NCBI RefSeq assembly: GCF_000401215.1 | Contig: NZ_ASRV01000150.1 | Location: 44,655 to 108,654, forward strand | DNA from: Clostridium sartagoforme AAU1 | GTDB taxonomy: Bacteria; Bacillota; Clostridia; Clostridiales; Clostridiaceae | Length of the DNA stretch: 64,000 bases | Direction of reading: 5' to 3' | Shown: positions 54,947 through 64,000 of the stretch, piece after piece | How the letters are laid out: every line of letters starts with the position of its first letter | How positions within the stretch are numbered: the stretch's first letter is position 1 | Made by a program: the position numbers and the translations under genes | Notes under the pieces: model-generated | The model's database searches: none | Seen by the model: only the letters and a program-made list of their open reading frames with translations | What the model was told of the DNA's origin: nothing

Positions 54947-55738
54947 CTAAATTTCTATTATGTTACTTGGACTGTGTCTATCAGCCATAGTTAATTCTAT
55001 ATCTAATTTTGATACTATATCATTTTCCCTCAATACTCCAATAACAGTTTCTAATGCAAGGTCTGGATGATTATTAGTACCACTTAAATGTCCTAATATT
55101 ATCTTTTTGTTTGGTTTATATCTAATTAAATCAACTATAGCTTTGCCACAATCTTCATTAGATAAGTGTCCAACTTCACTTAAAATTCTTCGTTTTAAAT
55201 TGTAGGGATACGGTCCAAACTTTAGCATATTTACGTCATGGTTGCTTTCCAATAATATTATATCCGAGTCCTTTATATTATCTCTTATCTCTTCTGTATA
55301 TATTCCAAAATCTGTAGTCACACTTATCTTTTTTCTTTTATAATGCATTGTATATCCTACTGGTGCAACTGCATCATGAGGTATATTAAATGATGTTATA
55401 TCTAAATCCTTTATAGATAATGTGGACCTTCTATCCATTATTCTTATATTATGTTCTTTTATTTTTCCTATTCCTGCCTCCATAGCTGACCAGGTGTCTG
55501 AGTTAGTGTATATTGGAATATCATATTTACGCGATAATACCCCAATTCCTCTTATATGGTCTGAATGTTCATGAGTAACAAATATTCCATCTATATCTCC
55601 TGGATTTTCTCCTATGATTTTTAAAGCGTCATCTATTTTTTTTCCTGGCAAACCCGCATCTATTAATATTTTAGCATGCTCTGAAGCAATAAACATACTG
55701 TTTCCACTGCTCCCACTATATAATGAGCAAAATTTCAT
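54947..55738 (-). CDS. walJ: Metallo-beta-lactamase-fold protein WalJ (YycJ)
   Basis: 263 residues. Metallo-hydrolase motifs: THEHSDH (HxHxDH), DAGLPGKKID, VTTDFGIY, HLSNEDCGKAI and LGHLSGTNNHP. YycJ is a 5'-exonuclease-like member linked with cell-wall control and DNA repair. The ATG at 55738 follows GGGGGA. It lies 22 bp downstream of murA on the same strand. Confidence 0.93.
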   Translation of the reverse strand: MKFCSLYSGSSGNSMFIASEHAKILIDAGLPGKKIDDALKIIGENPGDIDGIFVTHEHSDHIRGIGVLSRKYDIPIYTNSDTWSAMEAGIGKIKEHNIRIMDRRSTLSIKDLDITSFNIPHDAVAPVGYTMHYKRKKISVTTDFGIYTEEIRDNIKDSDIILLESNHDVNMLKFGPYPYNLKRRILSEVGHLSNEDCGKAIVDLIRYKPNKKIILGHLSGTNNHPDLALETVIGVLRENDIVSKLDIELTMADRHSPSNIIEI

Positions 55739-55760
55739 TTTACTATCCCCCATGCAGATA

Positions 55761-57020
55761 CTATTCTATTACTCTCACAATATCTGCACCTAATGCAGTA
55801 AACTTATCTTCAATATGCGGATATCCTCTATCAATATGTTCAATTTCTAATATTTCTGTTACACCTTCTGCAACTAATCCAGCTATAACCATTGCTGCCC
55901 CAGCTCTTAAATCTGTAGCTATAACACTAGCTCCTGCTAACTTTTCACTACCTTCAATTATAGCAGTTCTTCCTTCTACCTTTATAGTTGCTCCCATTTT
56001 TTTCAGTTCATCTATGTGCTTATGTCTACTTTCCCAAATACTTTCAGCAATTAAACTCTTACCTGGTACTATACTTAATAAAGCTGACATAGGTTGTTGT
56101 ACATCTGTTGGAAATCCTGGGTATGGAGCTGTCTTTACATTAACTCCTTTTAAGTCTCTCTCAACATATACTCTAACACTATCATCACCCTCTTCAACTG
56201 TAGCTCCCATTTCAATAAGTTTTGCTGCAATTGATTCTAAGTGCTTTGGTATAACATTAGTTATAGTTACATCACCTTTAGTAGCTGCTGCTGCTATCAT
56301 AAATGTTCCTGCTTCAATTTGATCTGGTATAACACTATAATTACATCCTGATAATTTTTCTACACCTTTTACTCTAATTATATCTGTTCCAGCACCTTTT
56401 ATATCTGCTCCCATAGAGTTCAAAAAATTTGCAACATCTACTACATGAGGTTCCTTTGCAACATTTTCAAGTACTGTTGTTCCTTCTGCTAGTGTTGCTG
56501 CTATCATAACATTTATAGTTGCTCCAACTGTTACAACGTCAAAAAATATATTTGCTCCATGTAAATGTTCAGCTTCAACAATAACTGCTCCATGTTCTAT
56601 AGTTACACTAGCTCCTAATGCTTCAAATCCTTTTATATGTTGATCTATTGGTCTAACTCCTATAGGGCATCCCCCTGGAAGTTCCACTCTTGCTTTTTTG
56701 AATCTTGATAATAAAGCTCCAATAAAATAATATGAAGCTCTCATTCTTCTTACGTCATCAGTACACGCTTCCACACTTCTTACATCTGTAGCATCTATTT
56801 CTAAAGTATTGTTATCTAGTTTATTTACTGTACATCCAAGACTTCTTAATATTCTTTCAAGACAATGTACATCTTCTATATCTGGTACGTTATCTATTGT
56901 ACATTTTCCTTCACTTGCCATTATTGCTGCTGGTAATATAGCTACAGCTGAATTTTTGGCACCATTTATATCTACTGAACCTTTTAGAGATTTTCCCCCG
57001 CTTATAACTAATTTTTCCAT
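55761..57020 (-). CDS. murA: UDP-N-acetylglucosamine 1-carboxyvinyltransferase MurA
   Basis: 419 residues. First committed step of peptidoglycan synthesis, transfer of enolpyruvate to UDP-GlcNAc. [24 protein letters not shown] matches the N-terminal EPT domain. The catalytic loop is [13 protein letters not shown] with the Cys that fosfomycin modifies. [26 protein letters not shown] and [13 protein letters not shown] complete it. The start is set at 57020, with AAGGGTG upstream, as in other MurA. Confidence 0.97.
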   Translation of the reverse strand: MEKLVISGGKSLKGSVDINGAKNSAVAILPAAIMASEGKCTIDNVPDIEDVHCLERILRSLGCTVNKLDNNTLEIDATDVRSVEACTDDVRRMRASYYFIGALLSRFKKARVELPGGCPIGVRPIDQHIKGFEALGASVTIEHGAVIVEAEHLHGANIFFDVVTVGATINVMIAATLAEGTTVLENVAKEPHVVDVANFLNSMGADIKGAGTDIIRVKGVEKLSGCNYSVIPDQIEAGTFMIAAAATKGDVTITNVIPKHLESIAAKLIEMGATVEEGDDSVRVYVERDLKGVNVKTAPYPGFPTDVQQPMSALLSIVPGKSLIAESIWESRHKHIDELKKMGATIKVEGRTAIIEGSEKLAGASVIATDLRAGAAMVIAGLVAEGVTEILEIEHIDRGYPHIEDKFTALGADIVRVIE

Positions 57021-57301
57021 CCATTTCACCCTTATCATATTTTATGTATATATATTAATCTTTCCTATTATTTCAACTATTAACCATTTTTCTGTGACAT
57101 TCTTAAAAACTTACAATACTCATTATAACATAAAAATAATTTAAGGAAATAGAGTTTTTTCTTCCAAATAAAAGCTTTTTTACTAACCTTTATAATATTG
57201 AACTTTTATTTATATTTCCTTTTTAATTTTTTTGTAATATGTTATAATTTATAACAAAGTTTGTATCTATACAAATTAATTTAATAAGAGAGGCTAAAGC
57301 T

Positions 57302-57844
57302 ATGAAATACTATTTAGTGGCATTATTTGATGATGAGTCTTATAAAAGTTTAAATCCAATCCAAAAAAATCTATCTAAACGTTTTAGAGCAAATAGGAAT
57401 TCGCCAACACCTTATATTCCCTTAGAAATAATTGAAAATCCTAATATAGATAAATTAGATGTTGTGATAGATAAGATAGTTAAGCCCTATAAAAACTTTA
57501 AAGTTCAATTATCTACAGAAGTTTCAGTTTCTGAAACCAATAAGACTTTAAATATGAAAATAGAAGATGTAGGATATATCAAAAGGCTTAATAGATTAAT
57601 GAGTGATACATTAAAATTACATGGGTTTAATATACAAAATTATAATAGTGAATTATCAATGCATATATCCTTAGCTAATCTTAACTATATACCTAAGGAT
57701 ATGAAAAAATTTGATGGCGAAGTTAACTTTAAATCTAATTGTGAAACTCTTAAAGTTGATAGAATTGAAATTTGGAAGGTATCTACCAATAAAAGGGAAA
57801 CTTTAATAAAAAGTTATCCATTAAAAAAGAATTTATATTTATAA
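57302..57844 (+). CDS. 2H-phosphoesterase-like protein (degenerate)
   Basis: 180 residues with the size of 2'-5' RNA ligase-like (LigT/YjcG) proteins: MKYYLVALFDDESY, RLMSDTLKLHGFN. One H-x-S-like motif is kept (MHISLANL), but the first is replaced by PYIPLEI, so only half of the catalytic pair is present. It may bind but not cleave cyclic phosphates. The gene is divergent from murA. GAGAGG precedes the ATG. Confidence 0.6.
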   Translation: MKYYLVALFDDESYKSLNPIQKNLSKRFRANRNSPTPYIPLEIIENPNIDKLDVVIDKIVKPYKNFKVQLSTEVSVSETNKTLNMKIEDVGYIKRLNRLMSDTLKLHGFNIQNYNSELSMHISLANLNYIPKDMKKFDGEVNFKSNCETLKVDRIEIWKVSTNKRETLIKSYPLKKNLYL

Positions 57845-57848
57845 GTTG

Positions 57849-57878
57849 AAAAAGTGTTTAAATTTAAACACTTTTTTT
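57849..57878 (+). terminator. Terminator
   Basis: Palindrome AAAAAGTGTTTAAATTTAAACACTTTTTTT right after the stop codon. Confidence 0.85.
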
Positions 57879-57992
57879 ATTTTTCTTAACATAAAAAAAA
57901 TTTATTTTTTTGTATTCGTTTACCCCGCTTTTCATTTGTAAAATATTTTTGTAAAATATATAATAGTAAATCCTTAAAAATAGGGGATATTT

Positions 57993-58448
57993 ATGGAAAT
58001 AATAGCTTTTTTTGAAGCACAAAAGGAAAAAAATAAAAATATTATTATTGATAACACTTTAAGCGAATATAAAATCTGGGCTAGAAAACACTTAGAATTA
58101 CATACAAAGCTTAGTTATCTAGCTGACGAGACCCAATGTTATAAATATTGGTTATCAGAAGATATTCCAGTAAATAAGTCTATATTATTTGAAAAATACT
58201 TAGATTGTTTTTCTCATATAATTAATCTTGGAATTTATAGACATTATGACAGTATACAAGAAATTATTATAAAGCCAAATGATTACTGTTTAAGCGATCA
58301 ATTTTTAAACTTATTTATAGACTTAAATGATTTAATAATATCACCATCTGAAGATCATTATATAACTCTTATTGAAGATTTTATTAGCTTAGGAATCACT
58401 TTAGGTTATTCAGAATCTAAAATCACAGAGTCATTTATTAGTATATAA
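57993..58448 (+). CDS. dUTPase_2/MazG-like all-alpha protein (partly degenerate)
   Basis: 151 residues that align with dimeric all-alpha dUTP pyrophosphatases. YLADETQCYKYWLSEDIPVN corresponds to the ELxELxNEx(R)xFKYW stretch and FEKYLDCFSHIINLGIYRHY to ExxxDxxHFxxxLG. The first acidic pair E-L-x-E is replaced by K-L-S-Y, so the magnesium site looks incomplete. Catalysis is uncertain. Confidence 0.6.
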   Translation: MEIIAFFEAQKEKNKNIIIDNTLSEYKIWARKHLELHTKLSYLADETQCYKYWLSEDIPVNKSILFEKYLDCFSHIINLGIYRHYDSIQEIIIKPNDYCLSDQFLNLFIDLNDLIISPSEDHYITLIEDFISLGITLGYSESKITESFISI

Positions 58449-58449
58449 C

Positions 58450-58484
58450 AAAAAACCTTCTATAAAAAACATAGAAGGTTTTTT
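58450..58484 (+). terminator. Terminator
   Basis: AACCTTCTAT/ATAGAAGGTT stem followed by TTTTCAT. Confidence 0.85.
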
Positions 58485-58530
58485 CATATTTATCATCTTT
58501 AAATGGAATACTATCTTAGAGGTGATTTAA

Positions 58531-58962
58531 ATGTTGGCAATTATTTATGCAATAATTTCAGGCATATCCATGACATTACAAGGTGTATTTAATACTAAGT
58601 TAGAAGAAAAGGTAGGAACCTGGGAAACAAATGTTATAGTTCAAGGAACTGCTTTAATAGTTACTCTAATTATTGTAACCTTATTTGGGAAAGGTAATTT
58701 TAAAGCTATAAAAGATGTAAATAAGCTTTATTTATTAGGTGGATTTTTAGGTGTTATAATTATATTTACTGTTATGAAAAGTATTGGTGCTATGGGAGCA
58801 ACATGTGGTATAGGTATAATTTTAGTTGCCCAATTAGCTTCTGCTGGCATGATTGATGCTTTTGGCTTGTTTGGAACAGAAAAAATATCATTTCACTTAA
58901 AGGAATTTATAGGTATAGCTATTATGATATTAGGAATTATTATTTTTAAATGGAGAAGTTAA
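58531..58962 (+). CDS. YdcZ-type DMT family transporter
   Basis: 143 residues, four to five hydrophobic spans: IIYAIISGISMTLQGVFNTK, VIVQGTALIVTLIIVTL, LLGGFLGVIIIFTVMKSIGA, IGIAIMILGIIIFKW. This is one half-size DMT unit of the YdcZ/DUF606 group, whose members work as homo- or heterodimers; the substrate is unknown. GAGGTG precedes the ATG. The stop codon lies inside the terminator hairpin GAGAAGT/ACTTCTC (58954-58971). Confidence 0.85.
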   Translation: MLAIIYAIISGISMTLQGVFNTKLEEKVGTWETNVIVQGTALIVTLIIVTLFGKGNFKAIKDVNKLYLLGGFLGVIIIFTVMKSIGAMGATCGIGIILVAQLASAGMIDAFGLFGTEKISFHLKEFIGIAIMILGIIIFKWRS

Positions 58963-59087
58963 TACTTCTCTTTTTTTACTCTTTAAGAAAACTTACATAT
59001 TACCTTTTTTATATATTAATTTATAACTATTAACAAAAATCATACTTTTAATATACTATATATTGTAATCAATTTTAGGAGTATATT

Positions 59088-60281
59088 ATGTTTTCTTCTA
59101 ATAAAAAATTAGACTTAAACTTAAAAAACTGTATGTTATCAAAACCCTATAATAATTATAGGGTAATTATTAAATATAAAAGATTTCAGGAAAGTTTAAT
59201 AAAAAAAATATCCTCATATAATGGTATGCTTATAAATAATATAAAACATTGTAATTTAATTTGTGCAAAATTAAATTCTAAGGCTATTCACAGATTATTG
59301 GAATATCCTGAAGTAGAATATATTTGCTTTGATGAGTACTTATTTTTATGTGGTATGAGTGTTAGTACTGCAAATAAGGTTAGACTATCTAACAAAACAA
59401 AAAGTAAGGGTAATGGCATTGGTGTCGCTATAATAGATACTGGAGTATATCCTCATCCTGATTTAGTTACTCCAATAAATAGAATATCTACATTTGTAGA
59501 TTTAATAGATAATCTTAAATATCCTTATGATGATAATGGCCATGGAACTTGTACCGCTGGAATTATTGCTGGAAATGGTGAAAAATCCAATGGAATGTAT
59601 CGTGGTATTGCTCCAAATTGTAATATTCACTGCTATAAAGCCTTTGATAAAAGTGGCAAAGGATTTATATCTGACATACTTTATGCAATGGAACTTATAG
59701 CTGAAACAAGTGAAAAAAATAATATTAAAGTTTTATGTTTACCCTTTGAGCTTTTAAATTATAATGTATTTGTTCAAAAATGTTTTAGCTCAATGGTATC
59801 TTTAGAAAATAGTAAAAATATAACTTGTATAGTTCCAAGTGGTAGCAATAGAAACTTTGATGGATCTATTACAGGAATCGCACTATGTAACGATTGTATA
59901 ACTGTTTCAGGATATGATTCCACTTCCAAAATTAAACCTTATACTTATTCATCAATAGGAGGCTTAAAGAAAGACTCCAAACCTAACTTATGCGCTGCTT
60001 GTGTTGATATAGTATCTTTAAACTCTAATACCAATTATATCTCTGAAAGAGATGGTATTAAATTATACCCTTCAAAGCTTGATAGCTCATACAAGACATT
60101 TACTGGTACATCATTAGCTGCTGCTTATGTTTCCGGTATATGTGCTTTAATCTATGAAAGTGATCAAAGCTTAACACCAAAAGATATAAGGTCTCTTTTA
60201 AAAATTGCCTGCGAACCAGTAGAGATTCCAAAGAATTATCAAGGCGATGGTAAAGTAAATATTAAGTCTATAGTAAAATGA
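59088..60281 (+). CDS. Subtilisin-like serine protease (S8), cytoplasmic type
   Basis: 397 residues with catalytic Asp in AIIDTGVYPHPDL, His in NGHGTCTAGI and Ser in GTSLAAAYVSGI. The oxyanion Asn region is IVPSGSNRNF. Residues 1-95 look like an I9-type prodomain (YRVIIKYKRFQESLIKKISS), but there is no signal peptide, so it is probably intracellular or sporulation-linked, like clostridial Csp-type or ISP proteases. AGGAG precedes the ATG. Ends in its own terminator. Confidence 0.9.
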   Translation: MFSSNKKLDLNLKNCMLSKPYNNYRVIIKYKRFQESLIKKISSYNGMLINNIKHCNLICAKLNSKAIHRLLEYPEVEYICFDEYLFLCGMSVSTANKVRLSNKTKSKGNGIGVAIIDTGVYPHPDLVTPINRISTFVDLIDNLKYPYDDNGHGTCTAGIIAGNGEKSNGMYRGIAPNCNIHCYKAFDKSGKGFISDILYAMELIAETSEKNNIKVLCLPFELLNYNVFVQKCFSSMVSLENSKNITCIVPSGSNRNFDGSITGIALCNDCITVSGYDSTSKIKPYTYSSIGGLKKDSKPNLCAACVDIVSLNSNTNYISERDGIKLYPSKLDSSYKTFTGTSLAAAYVSGICALIYESDQSLTPKDIRSLLKIACEPVEIPKNYQGDGKVNIKSIVK

Positions 60282-60311
60282 AAGGTTACTTAAAGTAGTA
60301 CCTTTCATTTT
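60275..60311 (+). terminator. Terminator after the subtilase gene
   Basis: AAAATGAAAGGT/ACCTTTCATTTT stem overlapping the stop codon, followed by ATATTT. Confidence 0.8.
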
Positions 60312-60329
60312 ATATTTGTATATTTAATA

Positions 60330-61432
60330 TTATTGTACTATATAATTTGTTGGATCTACAGGTTCATCATCTACTCTAAGTTCAAAATGTAAATGAGGAC
60401 CAGTACTAAAGCCAGTATTTCCTATAGCTCCAATTATATCGCCCTTTTTAACTTTCTCTCCAACCTTTACATAAAAATCATCTAAGTGTCCATAATATGT
60501 ATTCATATTATCTTCATGCTTAACAATTATTAAATTACCATAGCCTCCATCATTATATTGAGAGTAAATTACTTCTCCATCCATAGCAACAAGAACATCG
60601 TCTCCTATATTTCCTGCGATGTCTATCCCCTTATGAAATGAATTCCATCTTTCTCCATACCCAGAGGTCATATATCCCCCCTAGTTGGACTTTTTAAAAA
60701 AGCCATACCATAATCATAAGGGTTCTTAGTTCCCCTATATATTTTTTTACCTACTTCTTTTTTTATAATTTCCTCTCTTATTATATTGCTTTCTGTAATT
60801 TCCTTGTTTTTATATGTAACTTCCCTTACTTGGTTTTTCAATCCTACTTCTCCATATTCGACTTTACTTTCTCCCAAATACATATCTTCAGTAGGGATTA
60901 TCGTTGTGCTAGGCTGCACCTTAACTATTTCTTCATCAATACACTTTAAACTTAGTTTAATGTTATTTTTATCTTCCTTTGATAATTCATATATATAATC
61001 AGATAACTCTTTATTAGTTTGTAATAAAGATACATCAAATCTATCTTCCTTTAGCTTAATATCTCCTTCTATTTCAAAAGATAATACTGCATCTTGTCTA
61101 ATATTAATTTCATTTATATATTTTTGTAATACTAAATCTTTTATATTATTCATATTATTTTCTAGTGAAGTATATCCTACTACCCTATCCTCTAAAACTA
61201 ACTCATATCCATTTACTTTTCCTGTTAATGCAACTAATAGATTATCAATTATATTATTATTAGATATTCTATTAGATATAGTATATGTTTTGTTATTTAA
61301 GTTCATATTACTAAATGGTTCATTTATCTTTGCATTTGCTTTAATTAAATTAATATTTACTACAAGTATAATTATAAATATCGATACTGTAAATTTTTCA
61401 ACTAACCTTATCGAGTCTCCTTTTTTATCCAT
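60330..61432 (-). CDS. G5 and M23 endopeptidase, membrane-anchored (frameshifted as read)
   Basis: Restored product 367 residues: N-terminal span (FTVSIFIIILVVNINLI), an undefined region, a G5 domain (about 185-245, YLGESKVEYGEVGLKNQVRE, TYKNKEITES), then an M23 domain with HKGIDIAG, NTYYGHL and GPHLHFELRVDDEPVDP (zinc His and Asp ligands present). As read the frame ends at 60668; a seventh G in the G6 run (60676-60681) joins both halves as ...RGGYMTSGYGERW. AAAGGAG precedes the ATG at 61432. Likely a D,L- or D,D-endopeptidase in wall remodelling or sporulation. Confidence 0.85.
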
Positions 61433-61597
61433 AAAAACTCCTTTCATTTTTAATAATGTTAAGCAACACATCTTTTAGTTTTGCCAAATTTAGAAATAAT
61501 ATTCTTTTTTTATATTCCTTAGTTATGTTGAGCCTATTACTTCACTTTGTTATAATTAACTTATTGTAATATTACTTTTAGAAAGGTAGATGTAATT

Positions 61598-62602
61598 ATG
61601 AGCACTTTTATGCTTAAATCAAAGCCTTTAGACTTTACTCCTGTAAGCAACATATTTATTGAAAAGTATATACCAAAAGCTAGAGGAGAATTTATTAAAG
61701 TATATCTTTTAATGCTTAAATATAATTTTACTGGTGAAATAGGCGTTAACGCCTCAATATTAGCTACTACATTAAATCTTTTAGAGTCTGATATAATAAA
61801 TGCACTTAACTATTGGAATGAGGAAGGTATTATTAAATTAATTCCAATAGATAGAATGGGAAACTTTGAAATAGAATTTATAGATCTTTCTGAGGATAAA
61901 TGTGTTGGTAAAAATCAATTCAATTTATTAGAAGAATTATCGGATGAAACTAATAATGGTATGCTAAAGGATATTGAAAAATTATTAGGCCGTCCTCTAT
62001 CCCCTAGTGAGTTTGCTACTTATATAGGATGGAAAAAAGATTTTGACTTTTCTTCAGAATTGATACTATTACTAATTGAGTTTTGTGCTTCCAAAGGAAA
62101 AACAAATCACAGATATATAGAAAAGGTAGCATTAGCTTGGAATGAAATGAATATAAAAACTATTTATGATGCTCAAAATTATATAAGAAAAACGGAAGAT
62201 AAGTGGGGCACTTATAGAGAAATTCTTAAATTTTTAGGTATTAGAAATACAGAAATAATGAAACCGCAAGAAGATATGTTAGAAAAATGGACTACAACTT
62301 ATAATTTTTCTTTAGATATCATAAAAAAAGCTTGTGATATATGCTTTCAAAGGTTAAATAGAGCAGATTTTAAATATATAGATGGAATATTAGCAAGCTG
62401 GAATAAGGATAACTTAAGAACCTTAAAACAAATAGAGGAAAAAGAAGCCTCTTTCAAAAATTCATCTTCTAAAAAGAATTTTAATAATCAAAAAGCTAAT
62501 TCTTATGAAAAACCTAAATTAAGATTTAATAATTTTAAAGGTCGTGACTATGATTATGATGATTTAGAAAAGAAGTTATTAGGATGGGATAATGATGATT
62601 AA
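61598..62602 (+). CDS. DnaD-domain primosome protein
   Basis: 334 residues: winged-helix N-terminus (1-105), a first DnaD_2 helical domain (about 125-200, RPLSPSEFATYIGWKKDF) and a second related one (about 210-290), then a linker and the tail FNNFKGRDYDYDDLEKKLLG. It loads the helicase at origins and restart sites with DnaC/DnaI, whose gene overlaps its end by 11 bp. The tail is nearly the same as that of the mobile-element DnaD at 439-1382. GAAAGG lies about 12 bases before the ATG. Confidence 0.92.
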   Translation: MSTFMLKSKPLDFTPVSNIFIEKYIPKARGEFIKVYLLMLKYNFTGEIGVNASILATTLNLLESDIINALNYWNEEGIIKLIPIDRMGNFEIEFIDLSEDKCVGKNQFNLLEELSDETNNGMLKDIEKLLGRPLSPSEFATYIGWKKDFDFSSELILLLIEFCASKGKTNHRYIEKVALAWNEMNIKTIYDAQNYIRKTEDKWGTYREILKFLGIRNTEIMKPQEDMLEKWTTTYNFSLDIIKKACDICFQRLNRADFKYIDGILASWNKDNLRTLKQIEEKEASFKNSSSKKNFNNQKANSYEKPKLRFNNFKGRDYDYDDLEKKLLGWDNDD

Positions 62603-63568
62603 AGGATATGAAAAGGAATTAACATCAATATATGAAAATATACGAGTTGAAGAAGAGAAAAAACTAAAAAAAAGACGTAGTGAAATTGAAGAAAAACATC
62701 CTGAAATTTTAGAAATGGATAATTTAATTCAAAAAAAATCTCTTAATTTAGCTATGTCTATTCTAAAAGGATTAAATGAATTAGAATTAAAAAAATTAAA
62801 AGAAGAAATAACAGAATTAAGATTTAAAAAATATGAAGCTCTTGTAGCTAGCGGGTATGACCAAGAATACCTCACACTTAATTACAGATGCCATAAATGT
62901 AAGGATCAAGGCTATATTGGTAATTCAAAATGTTCTTGCTATAAGAGTAAATTAGTTAGTTTATATTATAAAGATTCTGACTTACAAGATACCTTAAGAG
63001 TTAATAATTTTAATAACTTTGACTTATCCTTATTTGCAAATTATAGGATAAGTGATGATAAATATACCCCTAGAAAAATATAGAAAATATTATTGAATAT
63101 TTAAAAGGAAACTTTATACCTAATTTTAATAATAATTCTGATAATGTGCTTTTTTATGGTGATTCTGGTACTGGAAAAACATTCTTAAGTTGCTGTGTTG
63201 CAAAAGAGCTTCTTGATAATGGTTATTTAGTAGTATACAGAACTATAGATGAGCTAATTAAGGATTTAAGGGAAATACGCTTCGAAAATAATTATAACCT
63301 AGAAGATCTTCTAATAAATTGTGATTTATTAGTTATTGATGATTTAGGTGCAGAGCAACTAACTGAATTCTCAGCTACAGAATTCTTTAACTTTTTAAAT
63401 AAAAAATTATTAAAGAAGAAGAAAATGCTAGTCTCTACAAATTTATCTTTACCTGATATAAGCAAAAATTATTCTGAAAGAATTTCTTCTCGTTTACTTG
63501 GTAATTTTAAATTATATAAATTTTATTCTGAAGATATAAGAATACAATTAAATTTAAAAAGAAAATAA
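62592..63568 (+). CDS. dnaC: Helicase loader DnaC/DnaI (frameshifted as read)
   Basis: Restored length 325 residues. Helical N-terminus, a zinc-finger-like C-H-K-C / K-C-S-C (about 98-113), then an AAA+ domain: Walker A YGDSGTGKTFLS, Walker B LLVIDDLGAE, sensor VSTNLS, and arginine region ERISSRLLGNF. It loads the replicative helicase and is essential in Firmicutes. As read, translation stops at 63083; one more A in the A5 run at 63074-63078 gives K-N-I-E-N-I-I-E-Y and joins the halves. The start overlaps dnaD. Confidence 0.93.
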
Positions 63569-63609
63569 ACCAAAAGTGCAGTATATATTTAATACTGCAC
63601 TTTTGGTTT
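63567..63609 (+). terminator. Bidirectional terminator after dnaC
   Basis: Perfect 18-bp stem (63567-63584, 63592-63609), A and T tracts on both sides. Serves dnaC and the convergent tRNA operon. Confidence 0.9.
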
Positions 63610-63664
63610 ATTAAAATGTAATTTTCTAAAATAAAAAAAGACTTTAGAGTAATCTAAAATCTTT

Positions 63665-63739
63665 TGGAGCTGGCAATAGGAATCGAACCTACAACCTGCT
63701 GATTACAAGTCAGCTGCTCTACCGTTGAGCCATGCCAGC
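63665..63739 (-). tRNA. tRNA-Thr(UGU)
   Basis: Cloverleaf with acceptor GCTGGCA/TGCCAGC, anticodon loop CTTGTAA (anticodon TGT), T-loop TTCGATT, encoded CCA. Confidence 0.95.
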
Positions 63740-63763
63740 GTATAACAAATTTTCCACTTAAAG

Positions 63764-63840
63764 TGGCGACTCAGAAGGGGCTCGAACCCTCGACCTCCGG
63801 CGTGACAGGCCGGCACTCTAACCAACTGAGCTACTGAGCC
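63764..63840 (-). tRNA. tRNA-Asp(GUC)
   Basis: Acceptor starts GGCTCAG, anticodon stem CCGGC/GCCGG with loop CTGTCAC (anticodon GTC), T-loop TTCGAGC, encoded CCA. Confidence 0.95.
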
Positions 63841-63845
63841 AAATA

Positions 63846-63921
63846 TGGTGGAAACAACAGGGATCGAACCTGTGACCCTCTGCTTGTAAGGCAGATGCTC
63901 TCCCAGCTGAGCTATGCTTCC
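63846..63921 (-). tRNA. tRNA-Val(UAC)
   Basis: Acceptor GGAAGCA/TGTTTCC, anticodon stem TCTGC/GCAGA with loop CTTACAA (anticodon TAC), encoded CCA. Confidence 0.95.
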
Positions 63922-63925
63922 ATAC

Positions 63926-64000
63926 TGGTGACTCCTAGGGGAATCGAACCCCTGTTACCACCGTGAAAGGGTGGTGTCTTGACCGCTTGACCAAGGAGCC
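63926..64000 (-). tRNA. tRNA-Glu(UUC)
   Basis: 5' GGCTCCTTGG, anticodon stem CCACC/GGTGG with loop CTTTCAC (anticodon TTC), T-loop TTCGATT, encoded CCA. The 5' end is exactly at the window edge. Fourth of a Glu-Val-Asp-Thr cluster. Confidence 0.95.

Noticed and set aside
1..64000. CRISPR array
   Set aside because: No regularly spaced identical repeats of 25-40 bp were seen, and no cas gene; the repeats found are palindromic and dispersed.

Overview
The window looks like chromosomal DNA of a low-GC, spore-forming anaerobe of Clostridium sensu stricto. The supports are the strong A+T bias, classical GGAGG ribosome binding sites, rubredoxin and flavodoxin, a SpoIID-like protein, and the block rlmH - walJ - murA - dnaD - dnaC - tRNA cluster, which in clostridia lies close to oriC. 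I could run no database search; all names come from motifs and family knowledge.

Layout. (1) 1-4940: right end of an integrative mobilizable element. A partial MobC-like gene and an oriT-like pair of hairpins lie at the left edge. They are followed by a DnaD-type replication gene, two small HTH regulators, a divergent repressor with a palindromic operator, a tyrosine integrase and two cargo genes, ending at tRNA-Arg(CCU). (2) 5.1-17 kb: housekeeping and accessory singletons (stay-green homologue, PlsC, a degenerate Fic-like protein, Ogt, DEAD-box helicase, rubredoxin, orphan adenine methyltransferase, GH25, SpoIID/PG-binding protein, PHP, DEDD exonuclease). (3) 17-33 kb: regulators and stress or drug-response genes (RpiR, TipA-type MerR, Cdd, UDG-like, CD3324, FusB-type EF-G-binding protein, TelA/XpaC, flavodoxin, drug-type UvrA, guanidine-I riboswitch with a membrane protein, GNAT, ArsR/MDR). 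(4) 33.8-50.4 kb: two Bce-type antimicrobial-peptide sensing and export modules. An IStron (group I intron plus TnpB) sits inside the first. Between the modules lie an XRE-cobalamin-binding regulator divergent from an ABC exporter, a RibD-like reductase and a WYL regulator. (5) 50.6-64 kb: conserved core (MGMT-like, RlmH, Hsp20, LUD, SEC-C, WalJ, MurA, subtilase, M23/G5, DnaD, DnaC and four tRNAs).

Two points matter for any reader. First, ten clear single-base frameshifts, in nine genes, were found. Nearly all sit in short homopolymers, all look like loss of one base, and one is in the essential helicase-loader gene dnaC. The simplest reading is sequencing error, so those genes are annotated here as restored full-length genes. 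Second, the most interesting biology is the XRE-B12 regulator carrying the W-x9-E-H signature of adenosylcobalamin photoreceptors, the IStron inside a Bce module, and the guanidine-I riboswitch in front of a transporter-like gene that I do not know as a member of that regulon.
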